This document shows positions 26,162-41,100 of a stretch of 64,000 nt of DNA, one piece after another; positions within the stretch are counted from its first letter, which is position 1; each line of letters begins with the position of its first letter. The position numbers and the translations under genes were made by a program. The notes beneath the pieces were generated by a model that saw only the letters and a program-made list of their open reading frames with translations, made no database searches and was not told where the DNA came from. The DNA is from Saxidomus purpurata (Eukaryota > Mollusca > Bivalvia > Venerida > Veneridae): the NCBI GenBank assembly GCA_022818135.1, contig JAFMSR010000009.1, positions 18,061,911 through 18,125,910 on the forward strand, written 5' to 3'.

Positions 26162-29100
26162 CTGAAGAATAATTGAGTTAATTATTATTACATGAACAGT
26201 TAAAGAATCTGTTTTGATATACAGTTTAGCAACATGGAACTAGATAAGTGTAATATCTACTGGCGTATATATCACTGTCCCATATAAATCAGATGTCAAA
26301 ATTGATTGTGCGCACTTTTGATAGTTTGTTAGACTCTCTCAAAACACAATCAACCGGAAAGCCTCACAGACGGGCAACTTAACAAAATTGCTCGGAATTT
26401 AATTAAAAATCACAAGAAGGCATACAGTACAGTCTATAAAATCACAGATTCCTTGCGAAGTCACAATAAGGCATACAGTACAGTTTGTAAAATCACAGAT
26501 TCCTTGCGAAATCACAATAAGGCATACAGTACAGTCTATAAAATCACAGATTCCTTGCGAAATCACAATAAGGCATACAGTACAGTCTATAAAATCACAG
26601 ATTCCTTGCGAAATCACAATAAGGCATACAGTCTATAAAATCACAGAGTCCAGGCGAAGTCACAATAAGGTATACAGTTGATCAAACTAGTGCATACATG
26701 ATGTACGTCAGTAGTGACTGTTTCGTTATATTTGTATCAAATTTTTTAAGGATGTTCAGGCATAAACCTGCTATTATTCTGCTATTCCTCGGGCATAACA
26801 GAGATATACGAGTTTCCCTTATTAAAAATTTATGTTTAATCGATTATCACATGGCGACTCTCTATATATGTGCTAGGAACATTTAGACACGATCATACTA
26901 CAGTTTCGAAAACACCTATTTTTATAGATATCCAAAAATATACTGTTCACCAACCAGTCGATTACGTATTACGTAATTCAGCGTTCCTTGCAGCCGTTTT
27001 AATAATAATGATAATATTCTTTATTTTAAGAAGGTAACTCAATAAGTCCAAGGACTGATCTTCCTCGAGGCCTTCCTATAAACATTGCATTCACAATACA
27101 AAACAGCTAAAACATAACAAATCATGATCACTAAAACACAGACATGCAGTTATGAGCAATAGCACATGAGTTACAGTTATAAGCAATAGCACATGAGTTA
27201 CAGTTATAGCTGCCATGAGTTACGTTAGCAATAACACATGAGTTACAGTTATAAGCAATAACACATGAGTTACAGTATTGAATAAACAGAAATCAGTTGC
27301 CGACTGAGAAGATACTTTCTGTACTTGATGCTAACAGAGGTGAGAGTAGATGCGTTTCTAATATCAGAAGGAATATAATTCCATACTACCATTGATGACA
27401 ATGCTTTTGGCGTTTACTGGTACGTACATGGTTATCATGTGGTTCTCAAATACTAACCTTCTCCTGCGCTTTTTGCCAAATCCCTCGAAAAGGTTTTCTG
27501 CACTTTCTGCAAAGACCGGAAGTAGTGGGAACAGATTTGAGTTACCCTGGGCACTCATTGAGCGCTGAGACACCACTGACCCCCCAGCTCCACGGTTTAG
27601 TGCATTCATATCCATAATTCCTTGACTTCCGCTTCCGGCAGAACCACCTGCGTAAAAAAAGTCGCACTTCAATGTTGGACAAAGATAGAAATAGATTTGG
27701 TTGGATATGAAAAGAAGACTCATTACAAGACTGAAATTGACATGATTGACCTTTTTTCTAGTTTTCAATGATGGACATATTCATCTGCAATTTTATCCAT
27801 AGATTGTTAATAGGAGAGTTCAGCGTAAACAAAAAACATTTCCAAATGAATGGCATGCCGACAGCTAGAATGAAAGATTGCGACAGGTTTACCAGGGTAA
27901 TAAGGCTTGACTAAGGCCTGAACAAAAAGCTATCGCGAAATTATAAAGCAAACATACATGCAAAATGCCATTGTTTTGCATTTAAGTTATTCTATATATA
28001 GGCATACAGTTGCGTCATCAAATATAAATAAAACATTTTTTTTTCGGCAGTTTTATCACCGAGACATATTTGTTAGTGAATGATCATATACTATAGTGTT
28101 AATTTTTTCAATCTAAAAATCTAAAACCGTTTTTCACGAGACATATGATTGTTCAAAAGAGGAAGTACTTATAGTTGAGCCAAAATATGCAAAAAAAACC
28201 CCAACGTTTTGTTTTCTCAGTTGATAATCATTGTAAAAAAGAACAAAATTTCATCATTATAAATTGCAGGAGTTATTACATTACTCAAAATGTCTCGTTT
28301 TCTATCTAGTGTTACAAGTATCGTTCCCACCACGTTTATGCTAATACTTCTGCCAGTGTCTAAAACATAGTGCTTTGCTTTTACGTTCGGATCAGTTTGG
28401 AAAAATTTATATTACTCCGTGAAATAGTCCATACTAGTACAACCACTCATTTGACAAGCTTAAATACAACACACACAGTTCATTATGTCGTATAATATAA
28501 TTATATCTATATAATACAAATGTTTGCATTTTTCTTGGCAGATATGTATGTGAATTGGAAAGATACGATAAGATCTGAACAGAGACTGAAAAGGTCTGTT
28601 TTTGATAGGACAAACGGTATACACGTACATGCATTAACATCTTACCGCTCGTATAGCGTGGCTGATCAAAACAGAGGCTTAACGTTTGTTTTTGAGCGCA
28701 GCGGGCTCGAATTTAAAGTTAAATTCTTACTGAAAGATCCACTTGAAGAGAAAGACCCTTGCCCAGAACCACCCGACCCCTGGTTCAATGAGTTTGTTGT
28801 GAGAAAACCGCTCTCGCCTCCTCCGCCGCTAGATGACCCGCTGATACTGCCAGAGAATTGTCCATCTGAATGTACACAAGACATGATCTTTAAAAAGAAG
28901 TCTGTATGTAACCGCTATCGTATTAGTCGTCAAAAAATAAATTTCTTAAACTAACTTGTACATATTTCAATAATCCACGTATTTTGTTTCAAAGAAGCCC
29001 GCTCATTAAGAAATGAAAATGAATCACTCTGATGATTAATTTTACCACATGGGTGTACAAGCGCTTCTGTGCCCCTATCGTCAAGGCAGGGTCAAGGTCA

Positions 29101-32100
29101 ATCCTGATTTACCAAGCAAAACGTATGTCACTCGATGCAACACAAGTAGAGCTCCAAAAATACTGACATTCAGATCGGGCTATGTCATCTTTGGGAATGA
29201 AAACTAATTATTTATACATGTAGTACATGTAATGATGTATTCTTACCTCCTGTTGTAAACTGGCCATTACCAACTGGTTCAACTCTTACTGACTGTCGTA
29301 TTATGTTTGCTCCTTCGGCGCCTCCAAGTCCCAAAGAAGCCAAGCTGACTCCTCCCTCTGCGTTAAACTGCACTGCGCCACCTGGCATTCTCTTCACATT
29401 GGTGTCAATTATTCTCTTTACTCCGCCCCCAGATCCGACAACCTTGCCCATTTGTGTGAAGTCTCCGCCCGCCATTCCGGTAGCATTGGTTATAATCTTG
29501 TGAAAATGTATTACAAAGTTCACTGTAAGTCAATTTGCAAAACTATTGAGTGCAAGGAACGCTAGATTTAAACCGTGTTGAAAAACTATGAACGAGTACG
29601 GATGAATGCTAGATGAATATAGTTAGAGGGAAGCCTCATTTGCCATCCAATTTCTGCCAGTTGAACGATTGCGCGCGCTGCTATTGACATACTAGTAGCG
29701 AAATACTATAAACTGTTACATCGTATATGCAGTACAGGTTAATAGCCATTCTATGAAATTTCGAAGAAACGAAAAGTGTGAAACGGTGATTTCATTGGCT
29801 GACAAATAAAACTGTCCGGTGATGTTACTTCGTGTTTTTTTTTACTTTTTAACTTTTTAAGGTAAATCATCCTTGGCTGAACATGTTATAATCATCATCA
29901 TCATCTTCATCATCTTTGTTAATGGCTAACCGTCATAACTGACTATTATGGCCATGTGTGGGGGGTTAGAAAAAGTTTTGTGTTAACCGTATATACCCGC
30001 TTATAGGCGCCTCTTACATTATCATAAGCATTACTCATCCCCTTCCCAAAGGGAGACACTTTACCCGATAGAAAGAGGAAGTATGCATTGATGAAACCTG
30101 GTTGGTTTTGTGGAATGTCGGACAGAAGATGAATAATTCAAACTTCTTAATTTTTATAGACCAACTTAATAACCAACCTGTCGTCCAAGGAACTGACCGG
30201 ACCCACCGGAAGTTGCACCGAAAGCTCCACCTGCCTGACTGGAAGCAGAACTCTGCCATGAAGATGAACCGGATCCTGAACCGCCCCCAGTTGCAAAACC
30301 ACCAGTCGCTTCAAACATCGTCGGATTGAGTTCTTGAACTATTTCGTTGATTCGAATCTGTGGCTGAGTATGGGTAACTCTGACTGGCTTTTCACCTCTT
30401 CCTGTGAAAGGAGCTAGCATATAGTTTCGTATAACTGTGTCTGAACAACTTTATTCAGAAATTTTAAACAACATTGGTAACTGTGCAATAACATTAATAT
30501 TTGATTGTCTTTATCCTGATTGACAGAAAACAAACTGGCTTTTTGTCAAACGATTGACGAATATAGAACATTTGTGTTAACCGTATATACCCGCTTATAA
30601 GGCGCATCTCTTACAATGGTCAGGAAACCTGATTTTGTGCATTGACCCTCGTATAAGACGCGGTATTTATTTACAAGTTTCATAGTTTATACAAGTAACA
30701 ATAATTGAAACAGACGCTTTAGTTATACATAACCTAAGACTGATATTGTTTTTCATACCAATAACTGTTGCGCCGGATATGAATTCGCTCTTGGCTGGCA
30801 CACTTATACCGACAATACGGCCGTCTGCTTGTTTCCTAACTCCACGTGCTTCTGCGCCTCTAGGAGCAGATCTGTCCGGGAAACCTGGCTGAGAACTGCC
30901 CTGTGAATACATTAACACATCATACATTTTATCAAATGTTTAAAATCTTCTCATTGCAGTGCTTTTTAAGGACAGTGCGTTGTGTATTTTGTGTGCGTAA
31001 TTTCAAAAAAAGCTTTACCAAACGATCTATGTACTATGGACTTACTTTTGTCTTTTCAAGATATAAAGAGATTGAGATAAGCAGGAATTTGACTTAACAA
31101 ATTTCGAGATTACGAGAGTCTGTTGTATTTTTCTACTTACTGGAACATTTTGAGTGAATAGATTGACTTCAGTGCCGGCATCAGATGACGAAGCCCCACC
31201 TCCCTGAGCTGTGAATCTTCCCTCAAACTGGCCTATTCCTCCCACACCACCGTCACGACGACTTGAGGTCTCACGTACCATAGTTGCGCTGCCTGTTTGC
31301 TGGCCTGTAAACAACGACGGCAAAATGTAGGACGCAAACACAATGTATGGTCATGGGCACATTTACAAAAAAAGAAAACAGTAAACTCCGTCTATGACGC
31401 CACCTTTTTAAACGTTCCACCCACAAAAATCTATCAACGACAACTGTTACATACTATGTCATAATGTGTTTAATGCGTTACCTCCTGAATTTGTACCAGA
31501 TGATTGGATAGACTGAGACGCCAACCCCCCGAAAGCTCCGCCCACAACACGCCCACCGACGATACTTCCTGTGCCTTTCGGTTGTTCTGTTTCAAATCTT
31601 GTTTGAATAGTCCTCTTGGAATCGAGCTGTCTCTGTGTCTGTGCTCCTATGTTCCTACCCATACCGCCTAAAACAGACAAGTATGTATTGCAGTCATCAC
31701 TGGACAATGGAAGTTGTGGCGAAAACTCGTCACTGTCATGTGGTATTTATGGGGCTAAACATTTTAGCAACTTAAGCATCGACAATTTCCAGAATGATAC
31801 TTAAAAAATAAAAGCACCGCGAATAAAGCGATGCTTCAGCACTTACTACCTACTATGGTCAGCCCACGTGAACGAATGTGTCTGTGTGCTGGGATGTCCA
31901 TCCTGACGAAAATGACCTCTTATTAGCGTCAGTCACGTGATAAAAAACTCTCATCATACCAGAGGTATAGATACACCGGAAGTTTCATGCAAGTACCTGA
32001 TATTACTGCAGACTGTCCACCGGAAGTAATAAATGTTCCCGATGGGTTAAGTGAAGCCGTCCCGGACGATTTTGCCATGTCCTGCATCTGCTTCAAGATG

Positions 32101-35100
32101 GCATTTAGTTTTGCCATGTCTAGTTCTTGGCCTGAGGCAGTTCCGCCTGAAATAGGATTTAAAATGATGTAAAGAAAGGAATTTATACGTAATTTTGTCT
32201 ACTAGTATATACTAGATGCCCACGTGCAACATGTCGAGACCACCATATGTCAAAAGGGCTAACTCCTTACCAAGTAGAGATGGGTCAAAATACACCTAAA
32301 TATTGGATGTTACATGCATGTTGTACCACAGAAAAGTGGTCTCGATTTTTCTCTACGGCCAGTAATAAAAAAGTTACAATATAAGCTATTTATAGTAACA
32401 ACAAAGGGAAGTAATTCTAAAAACAAGGGTAGCCCATGGTGGTGAACATTTGTACAAAGTAACATCAAAATCCCTCCATGCATGAAGAAGAAATGCTCCA
32501 GACAAAGATATTCTTGACTTTGAACTTTAACCTCTAAGTGTGACCTTGACCTTAGCCCTAGGGACCTGGTTCTTGCGCATGACACTCCGTCTCATGATGG
32601 TGAACATTTGTGCCAAGTTAAATTAAAATCCCTCCATACATGAAAAAGATATGCTCCGGACAAAGTCATTCTTCAATTTGACCTTTAACCTCCCAAGTGT
32701 GACATTGACCTTAGACCTAGGGACCTGGTTCTTGCGCATGACACTCCGTCTCATGATGGTGAACATTTGTGCCAAGTAACATCAAAATCCCTGCATGCAT
32801 GAAAAAGATATGGTCCGGACAAAATCGGACGGACGGACGCACGCACGCACGGACGCACGCACATACACCGAACCGCCAAAAGTGACAACTATATCGAGCT
32901 CACCGCAAGCGGGCTCGACAAAAATACTAGATTAGAGTAACTGTACATGTGTGATTATAAAAGTTATTGGCATCACCGTGGTTTGATCAAGGTTTTATTG
33001 AAGGATTTACATTTTGACATCCACAGAACGTCTGTTACATGTAATTGTATTTATTGGCACAACATTTTAATTCAAACAAAAGGAAGAGGCAAAAGTTAGA
33101 CATGATTCGCAGGTTTAAATACATACCGGAAGAGGTCCATTGCCAAGATGAACTGCCATTCGGACCTGGTGCAAGCTTCAACTGCGCTAGTAAAGTTTCT
33201 ATTGCCTTCCTGTTAGCATCAAGAGATCCGCCTTGGCTTCCGGTTCCGGTGCTGCCACCTACGTTATTCCATTCCCAAGCTGCGCTTCCGGTCTGTCCAC
33301 CACCTAGTTTCAGCTGTTTTAACAAAGCTTCTATTGCTTGTCTGTTCGCATCTACGGACCCACCTTGGCCTCCGGTTCCGGTGCTGCCACCTACGTTATT
33401 CCATTCCCAAGAGGCGCTTCCGGTCTGTCCACCACCTAGTTTCAGCTGTTTTAGCAAAGCTTCTATTGCTTGTCTGTTTGCATCTACGGACCCACCTTTG
33501 GTTCCCCCAACCGTGCTCCACTGCCAGGTACCAGACGTAGTGTTCTGGAATACAAAAACAATGTACAATCATCAGATTTAGTAATAATCTCGGTGGTCTC
33601 AAAACAGTGTACAGAGCCTTCGAAATTGTGTAGTTTTATTTAAATTGACAGGAAGCACCATTTCGTATTTTGTGTTTACATATTAAGGATATAAATTCCT
33701 CATATGCAGCTTTTATAAATCAATAAAATGCAACTTACGTAGAGTAAACTGACTTCCGGTTATTACAAAATGGTTTACAAAGATAACAGACATTTGGAAA
33801 AAAACATCACCTTTACGATAGTAAGAGCAGAAGAGCGACATATTCAGTAAAGCAGTCTATTTTAGGTATATTCACCGTCAACTTTCGGTTGCATATCTTT
33901 ATTTAAGCTGACATCACGTAATTATTTCTATTTCATAACATCGACAAACTATTTACATCTATCTCTACTCTAACCAGGTACAAACTGCACTCAATTGTAC
34001 AGATACATGCAACTCTACGTCAAACTAGACCTATCACTAAATGTGATTAATACCCTTAAAAGACTGCTTTGTGAACTGAAGAAGTTATTAGTGACAGAAT
34101 ACCTTATAAAAAATTAAATAGAGTTACGGTTCTTGCGGCAATAACTCTGTAATGAGTTTAGAAAGAGTTATGGTTCTTGTACACTGCACTTCCTCTTATT
34201 GTGCTTGATCATTGTATGAAGTTGTATTAAATAACATTCAGTAGTTTTTCAAATGATGCCATGGACAAGGAAAAGAAACAAAGGGCAATAACTCTGCATA
34301 TAGTCAAGATACATTTATACTTCTTGAAAACTGCACTTCTTCTCATTGTGCTTGACCATTGTATGAAATTGTATTGAATTCAAACCAGTAGTTTTCAAGT
34401 AATGCTCTGGACCAGGAAAAGTAATAAAGGGCAATCACTCTGTATATAGTCAAGATATAGTTATGCTTCTTGTACACTGCACTTTCTTTCATTGCGCTTG
34501 ACCATTTTATGAAGTTGTATTGAATTCCAACCAGTAGTTTTCAAGTTATGCTCCGGAAGAAGGAAAAGTAATAAAGGGCAATAACTCTGTATATAGTCAA
34601 GATAGAGTAATGCTTCTTGTACATTGCACTTTCTTTCATTGCGCTTGTCCATTTATGAAGTTGTGTTGAATTCAAACCAGTAGTTTTCAAGTAATGCTCC
34701 GGACAAGGAAAAGTAACAAAGGGCAATAACTATGTAATGAGTCAAGAGAGAGTTTTGCTTCTTGTAACCTACACTTCCTCTCATTGTGCATGACCATTTT
34801 ACGAAGTTGTATTGGATTCCAACCAGTAGTTTCGAAGTTATCCTCCGGATAAAAAAAGCAACGGACCGACCGACTGCCGACCGACCGACCACAGGGTGAC
34901 TCCTTTATACCCCCCCCCCCAAAAAAAAATTAAAAAACTGTGTTTGCTAGATATTTACCTGCATTTTTGCCAATTCTCGCATGATATCGTCCCAAGTCAT
35001 TCCCGCCAATCCAGACAGACCTCCTGTTATCGTCTGCGTCACGTCCAGGGTCCCGTCAGCCCTCCTGATCGGAGCCTTAGATCCCATTGCCTCCCACTGC

Positions 35101-38100
35101 CAGGAATTTATCGATCCCGCGCCTTAAATGGAAACATGTTAATGTTATTTAAGTTTATGTTTTTATGATAAAAATGACATTGCATGTACATGTATAAGCT
35201 TACTAGCTGTTTTGTTGACCGCACCATTGTTTTCACGTTGTACATGTAACTATGTTAAGATTTAAGAACAACGTCTCCTCAAGAAATGGCAGCCATTGCA
35301 TTTCATTTGCGAGTTCACATAATGTGAATAATTAATTCATGGGCAAAATTCCAATACACGAGACCATGTACAGTTACCGACGTGTGGAGATGATGAAAAA
35401 ATATTTAAGTAAAAAAAGTAATTACACGGAAGTTGTAGCGTTGCAAACAGGAGCCGTAAAACTACATTCTTCGCCTCGTTTTAAAGTCCCGATGTTTTAC
35501 ATTAAGAAAAAAGTGTTCTATCTATAGTTACAGATGAAAAATTAAAGCTTTTTATCCGTATGGTAATTGTTAACATGGTAAGTATTTAGATTACATACCC
35601 TGACTTCCGGTAGAACCTCCTGTCATTTCATTTCTGATTTGTACGTCTGCGGATGATAAACTGCCACCTGTACTGGCTGATGCAAGTCTCTCCCATTGGC
35701 CTGAAACAAACCGGCGTCATAAGATTAGACTTATATGTAGACAGACCAAGACTTGAACTCACGACCTTTCACATACAGGAGGCGCATGCATGACTCCTTC
35801 GGTCTCGTTTACAGCTATATACTTTACAGCATCTATATTTGCAGATTCAGCAAAAGTTATCAGTATGTTACGACGTTAAAACATTACAATGGGCGAAAGT
35901 AAGATCGCAGTTAACCTGTAAGACTATTCCATCTCCATTCAGAGGCAGCATCCGTTCCACCAAAGTTTAGAACGTTTTGAGTGCTTCCAGACATTGTCCC
36001 ACCAGTTGTTCCTGTCCCGATCGAACCTGCACCGGAGGTTCCTCCAATGACTTTGACCCACTGTCCAGAAATACCATCCCAGCGCCATTGTCCACTGCCA
36101 GGTTTTGGCTGAAATAAATAGACCTTTAAAGTGACTTTGCACTTACCAGGGGTAAAATGTACACTCGGATAAATCAGTTGGAACTTCTATAAACACAAAA
36201 TACTATTATTCATATTGATAGTGTACTTTCTGTGTTACAGATCCCAGCAAAAATTAACTTACCACATTTTCACCATTGATGTTAATGGTATCGACAATCG
36301 TTGTACCACTTCCGGTTGTTCCACCACTTCCGGTTGAACCTGTCTGACTTTCGCCTCTTAGTTTCGCAATGATGCTATCCCAGTTAATGAGTCCTCTCAT
36401 AGACCTAAGCTGCTGTAGAATTCCTTTCAGTCCTGCACTAGTCCTATCATTCAAGTTCCCACTACCCATCATGTTTGCCCTCATTCTATCTAGCACAGTC
36501 TGGAACATCGCATACGCTTCAGGTGTACCAAGAATTCTCACAACCTGAAGAGAGTTTGAAGTTCCGGGCTTGAAGCCAAGAGTTCCGAGGAAAATGTAGA
36601 AAGTCCTTGACTGCCCGAATTCTCGCAAGAGCTGTCGCCAATCATTCAGTGTTCGAACATTTCTAAGCTGGTTCCAAAGGCGCCAGTCCATGTCTGTCAT
36701 ATGGTAGTCGCTTATCAAATTCATGTTCACGTCGAAGTCTATTCCTAAATCAACAGGCAAACCTCCATAGTCGATAAACTTGTTGCTGTAATCAAATCTG
36801 AATTTAAACTTGATGACCAGTTTGTTCCCCCAGTCAGTTCCGGCGAAGCGCCACAGGTTCATTTCGCTATGGCCGTTTAAGAAGGCGGTGCCTAAATCTG
36901 TCAATCTCATATTGGTCAAGCCTACATTGATACGGTTCAGCGATTGGTCATGTAGATTTTGATCGAAAGGGAAAAAGGCAGCCGGTTGACAAAGAACTGA
37001 AATAATGAAGAATACTGCATGTAAACTCAATTTTCTAAGATCGAATGTTGTTTTTTCACAGTCAAGTTATTTGTTATCAGCTACATATATTGAATATTTT
37101 TTGTAATCGGAAAATGTGCTAGAAATATCTACCTCTATTTTATAGGAAAGAGCAAGCTGTGTGTTTGAAACGGAAACATAAGTATTACACGATCGTTTGT
37201 TTTCACTGAACAAGCTCCGTTATACTCATTTAACAAGTTATAGCATTCCAAAAGTTCCTTCTAGGGCACATCTGTCTATATATTTTATTGAAGTACAAAC
37301 TACGACAGTCTAAGCAAATTCAGGCATTAGTATCTACAATATTTAATACTCCACGCACCTGTTACTACGTCACGCTAGATCTGCTTTTATATGGTCATAT
37401 GGTGAGTTCGCGCCAATACTTCCAGCAATAATATCAGCATATTTCTACGCTATGCAAACGATATGTAAATTAACATTCTTTCAGCTACATGTATTTGTCA
37501 AACTAATAATGCAAAAGCAAACGCATTGTCGGGCGATTTCTGCAAGTCCAACGTGCAATAGCTTACCTAGCCTAATTAATTTGGCGTTTGAGTGTGACCC
37601 CTTTCACAGATCTGATATTTTCTGTCACACCATTTTGTAGAAGGCGGACAGCTATTAAATGTCATTTTGTAAAATCGGTTTGCCTTCGAAGTGCAAATAG
37701 TGAGACTAAAGCTTACCCAGTGAAGTTACCACATAAAGGGAAATAACCACAGTAACGTAAACATGTAGCGTGTACGGAAAAGAACGGCTATTGGTTGTTA
37801 GTTGGTTCCATCCAATTTTCAATATCACAACATTTAATTTATAACGGAAACACACCGAAAAACGGCTTATGTGCTGCATTGTTCAGTCAAGTGTGTCTGT
37901 ACAATTCTAAGTGTCCCTTCCATGGAAGGAACAATAATGAGAGTACCGTCATTAAAAAGGGAAACTCATACCATCTGGTGTTGTTGGTAGCAATCCAGAG
38001 AGGCCGAAGTCGCAGCTACATTTCTCCTCGAAGAAAATAGTGCCGGCTGGACACGGACGGACTATTTCTCCTCTACCGTAAACAATCTCGATGTAATATC

Positions 38101-41100
38101 TCTTGTCCCAGTGAGGCTTCTTGTCGCACATAGCTGCGGAGTAATAATTTAATGAATTAATACGCGTGCATAACGTAGGGTGAATTAGACATGTCTGCAG
38201 ACAAAGTATTCAAGCTTTAACAATTTTTATACTGTTACTTTGCATAAATATTATATATTTTACATATTGAGAACCTTCCTATTTTTGTTGTATGATTTTT
38301 TTTAAATTCCATAATTAATCATAAAACAGACGTACAATTCGATACGTTGTCAATTAATTATTTTGTGTGTAGCTGCTGAGATTTTTAAAATATGGCTGAT
38401 TAGTATCACATTCAATTTGTTCAGATTGTTTCGATAAGTGGTGTTAAGAGATATCGTTCAAGGGTGCAGCCTGACCGGAACTCGAACCAAGGACACGTTG
38501 CTTATAATGCGAAGGCTGCCCTTTTTGAAATACGTTTGTACTTTGTCGAAGCTACACACATTGTTGTGTCTTAAATGAATAAATCCTTCAAAAGTTTAAA
38601 ATGCCGACATACGTCTAACAGCAATTCCGCCGCTAGGGGGACATTCCTCGGTACACCTGGTATCTTCAAGACATCCCATCCCGTCCACGTAGGCACTACC
38701 TCTCGGGCAACAATGGCCGACACTAAATCCATCTATACACTTCCAGTATGCCCGGCAGCCGTACTCCTTCATGCCGTACGTGAACCCAACAGTGGATTGT
38801 TTGCAAGGATCTAAAAATGATAAACATGACGTAACTTTTATTAATATTTTTTTATCTATACTAATTTATTTGTTATTACAACTTACAACTTAATAACTCG
38901 CGAGACTACTCTTTCCAGATGGAATCAATTTCGAAGAGAGGGAGAGAGGGGGGTGGGGCAAATTGTAAATATGGCGTGTCTTGTCTAAGGACACAATCGC
39001 CGAGACAATGATTGGACCGAGGCTTTAATTTAATTATTGGCAACAGAAGAAGCACTCAGTGAGATAATTCTCCAGATTTTTACCTACACAGGTTTAATTT
39101 TGCTATCAGTTACGAATTTCATTAACAATGCTCAAGTCTTCACATGCTGTTATTGAACAATTCCTGTAAATGCTAAATTTTAATGGTAATAAACCGTGAA
39201 TATATACATTTAAAATGACTGCTAGAAATTTAAATTTCAAAATTAACCTTCTATTCAGTACTCAGTAGGAAACGTATCCATATTCTGTTAACTAAAATGC
39301 AGTTTTAAAGAAAAGTTACCACCTTTTTTAAAAAATGGCCTCATTGAAGTATTTTTAAATTAAATAACATTCATTACCTGCAGTACACAGTACCAGGAAA
39401 GAAGGTCTGCATGTGATTGCGTCAGCGTCCCAGAACTGGCCGAACGGACACGAACGCACGAGAGACATAATCGTTTCTCCTTGTTTCCAGCACTGAACAA
39501 ACTTTGTGCAGTCCCCGGGGTAGGGGTTGAAGCCAACACCCTCATCTATTAGACAGCCATCACACAAACCTAAAAGCAGACATTCATAAACAATTACATT
39601 ACTGAATCCGTGACAAAAGTTAGCCATTACCCTTATAGCGGCAAACCATTCTTCCCTTGCGACAAGTGCAGATCATGATCGTCATTGTTTGCTATTTAGT
39701 AAATATTTTAAATGAACAACTCTTTGAACATATAATGGTATAGTCCAAAAGTATAGATGGAACAGTCCATTTTTGAAAAGCTGGGTAAGGGATGTGAGGC
39801 AAGTTATCAATATCAATAATGATGGTTTTGTGTATGTTTTGTTTGTCCATCGCATGGGAGTTATATTATGCTATATTATGTTTATGCATGTTGTATGAAT
39901 AATTTATTATAGGCCTAATGAAAAGAATTTAAAGGTTAAATTTTTGTTTGAAATTGTCACGTTTTTCCTTCAAAGACAAGGGAAAAATGCAGAGGACATA
40001 AATTGAAGTAGTACTTGTTATGAAACTGGTACAGAACGGGCACATTTTGTAGAAGTTGTGCTCGTTTTGGAATAAAATAAAATTACAGACTGAAATATTT
40101 AATATACATGTACATGCAATTTACCTGGAACAGGTGTTGTGGTCGGCAATGTCGTTGTTATTGGTTTTCTTAATACTGAAAAAATGATATGATTAAATTA
40201 TTACATTTCCATCTTCTTGATCGAAACACTTTTAGTTCCTTCTTTAATACAATGTAAAAGAAAAGATAATTGCAAAATGTAGCCGGTGCAGAGGACCGCG
40301 TAAATTTTCAGTATCATAATTCTTACGCCTTTGGTCTGCTTACATATACCTCATGTGAAATCAAATCGCTCTATTACAAAAAAATGACACTAACAGACGT
40401 TTATGTGTTAAGTTTCCTTAAAATTAAGAGGAGATGTAATAATGACGTCTAAAATAGGTAAAGAGTTATGACGTCATACGAAAGCATTCAGGTACAAATG
40501 TACTAGTAACTTACATTCGCAGACGACATTTTGTAAAGTTGGCAACAGCCCAAAGAACTGGTTGAAGTCTGGTGTTCTGAGAGTCAATGCAGGGTTTGTG
40601 GCCATCTGAGTAAGTTCGGCAAGGTTCACTTTGTTACCCACGCCAACTGTAACTACCTCGACTCCCATATTCTTTAAGCGGGTCGCCTCCTGAATCAAGC
40701 AGACGATAATGTTATACAATCTCTGATACTTTATAAAACATCTGCATTGAAAAGTTTTTTATAAAAACAATGTCCAATAGCAGTTGATTAATAACCAATA
40801 AATGTGTCAAATTATAAACTGTTCAGTGATTTTCTGCTAATGATGGCAATGATGATAGCGATGAGTGTGATGATAACTATGATGACGGTGATAAAAATGA
40901 TGGTGCTAATGATTAAAACAATTAAAATGATGATGATTGTTTATTTCTTATTAAAAAGTATAAATAGATCTACTTTAGATTTAAAAAGAACGTTGTTAGG
41001 TGTAGAGCATGGTATAACATTTATTATTCCATATGCCTGTTATATAACGTCTATTAAATTTAGTAGTGTATTCAGATTTCTGAAGTTGGTAACATATGCA

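Noticed and set aside
26399..26638. Repeat-bearing open frames on both strands
   Set aside because: Product of a 51-bp tandem array within intron 31 of the shell gene.
28652..28730. Read-through of exon 30 to a stop as an alternative C-terminus
   Set aside because: A GTAAGA donor at 28730 and in-phase exons 31-35 completing the LamG fold are a better explanation; a rare isoform cannot be excluded.
28520..28954. 144-codon plus-strand open frame
   Set aside because: Antisense of exon 30; proline-rich because the true strand is glycine-rich.
33045..33581. 178-codon plus-strand open frame
   Set aside because: Antisense shadow of exon 23, whose phase and repeats fit the minus-strand gene.
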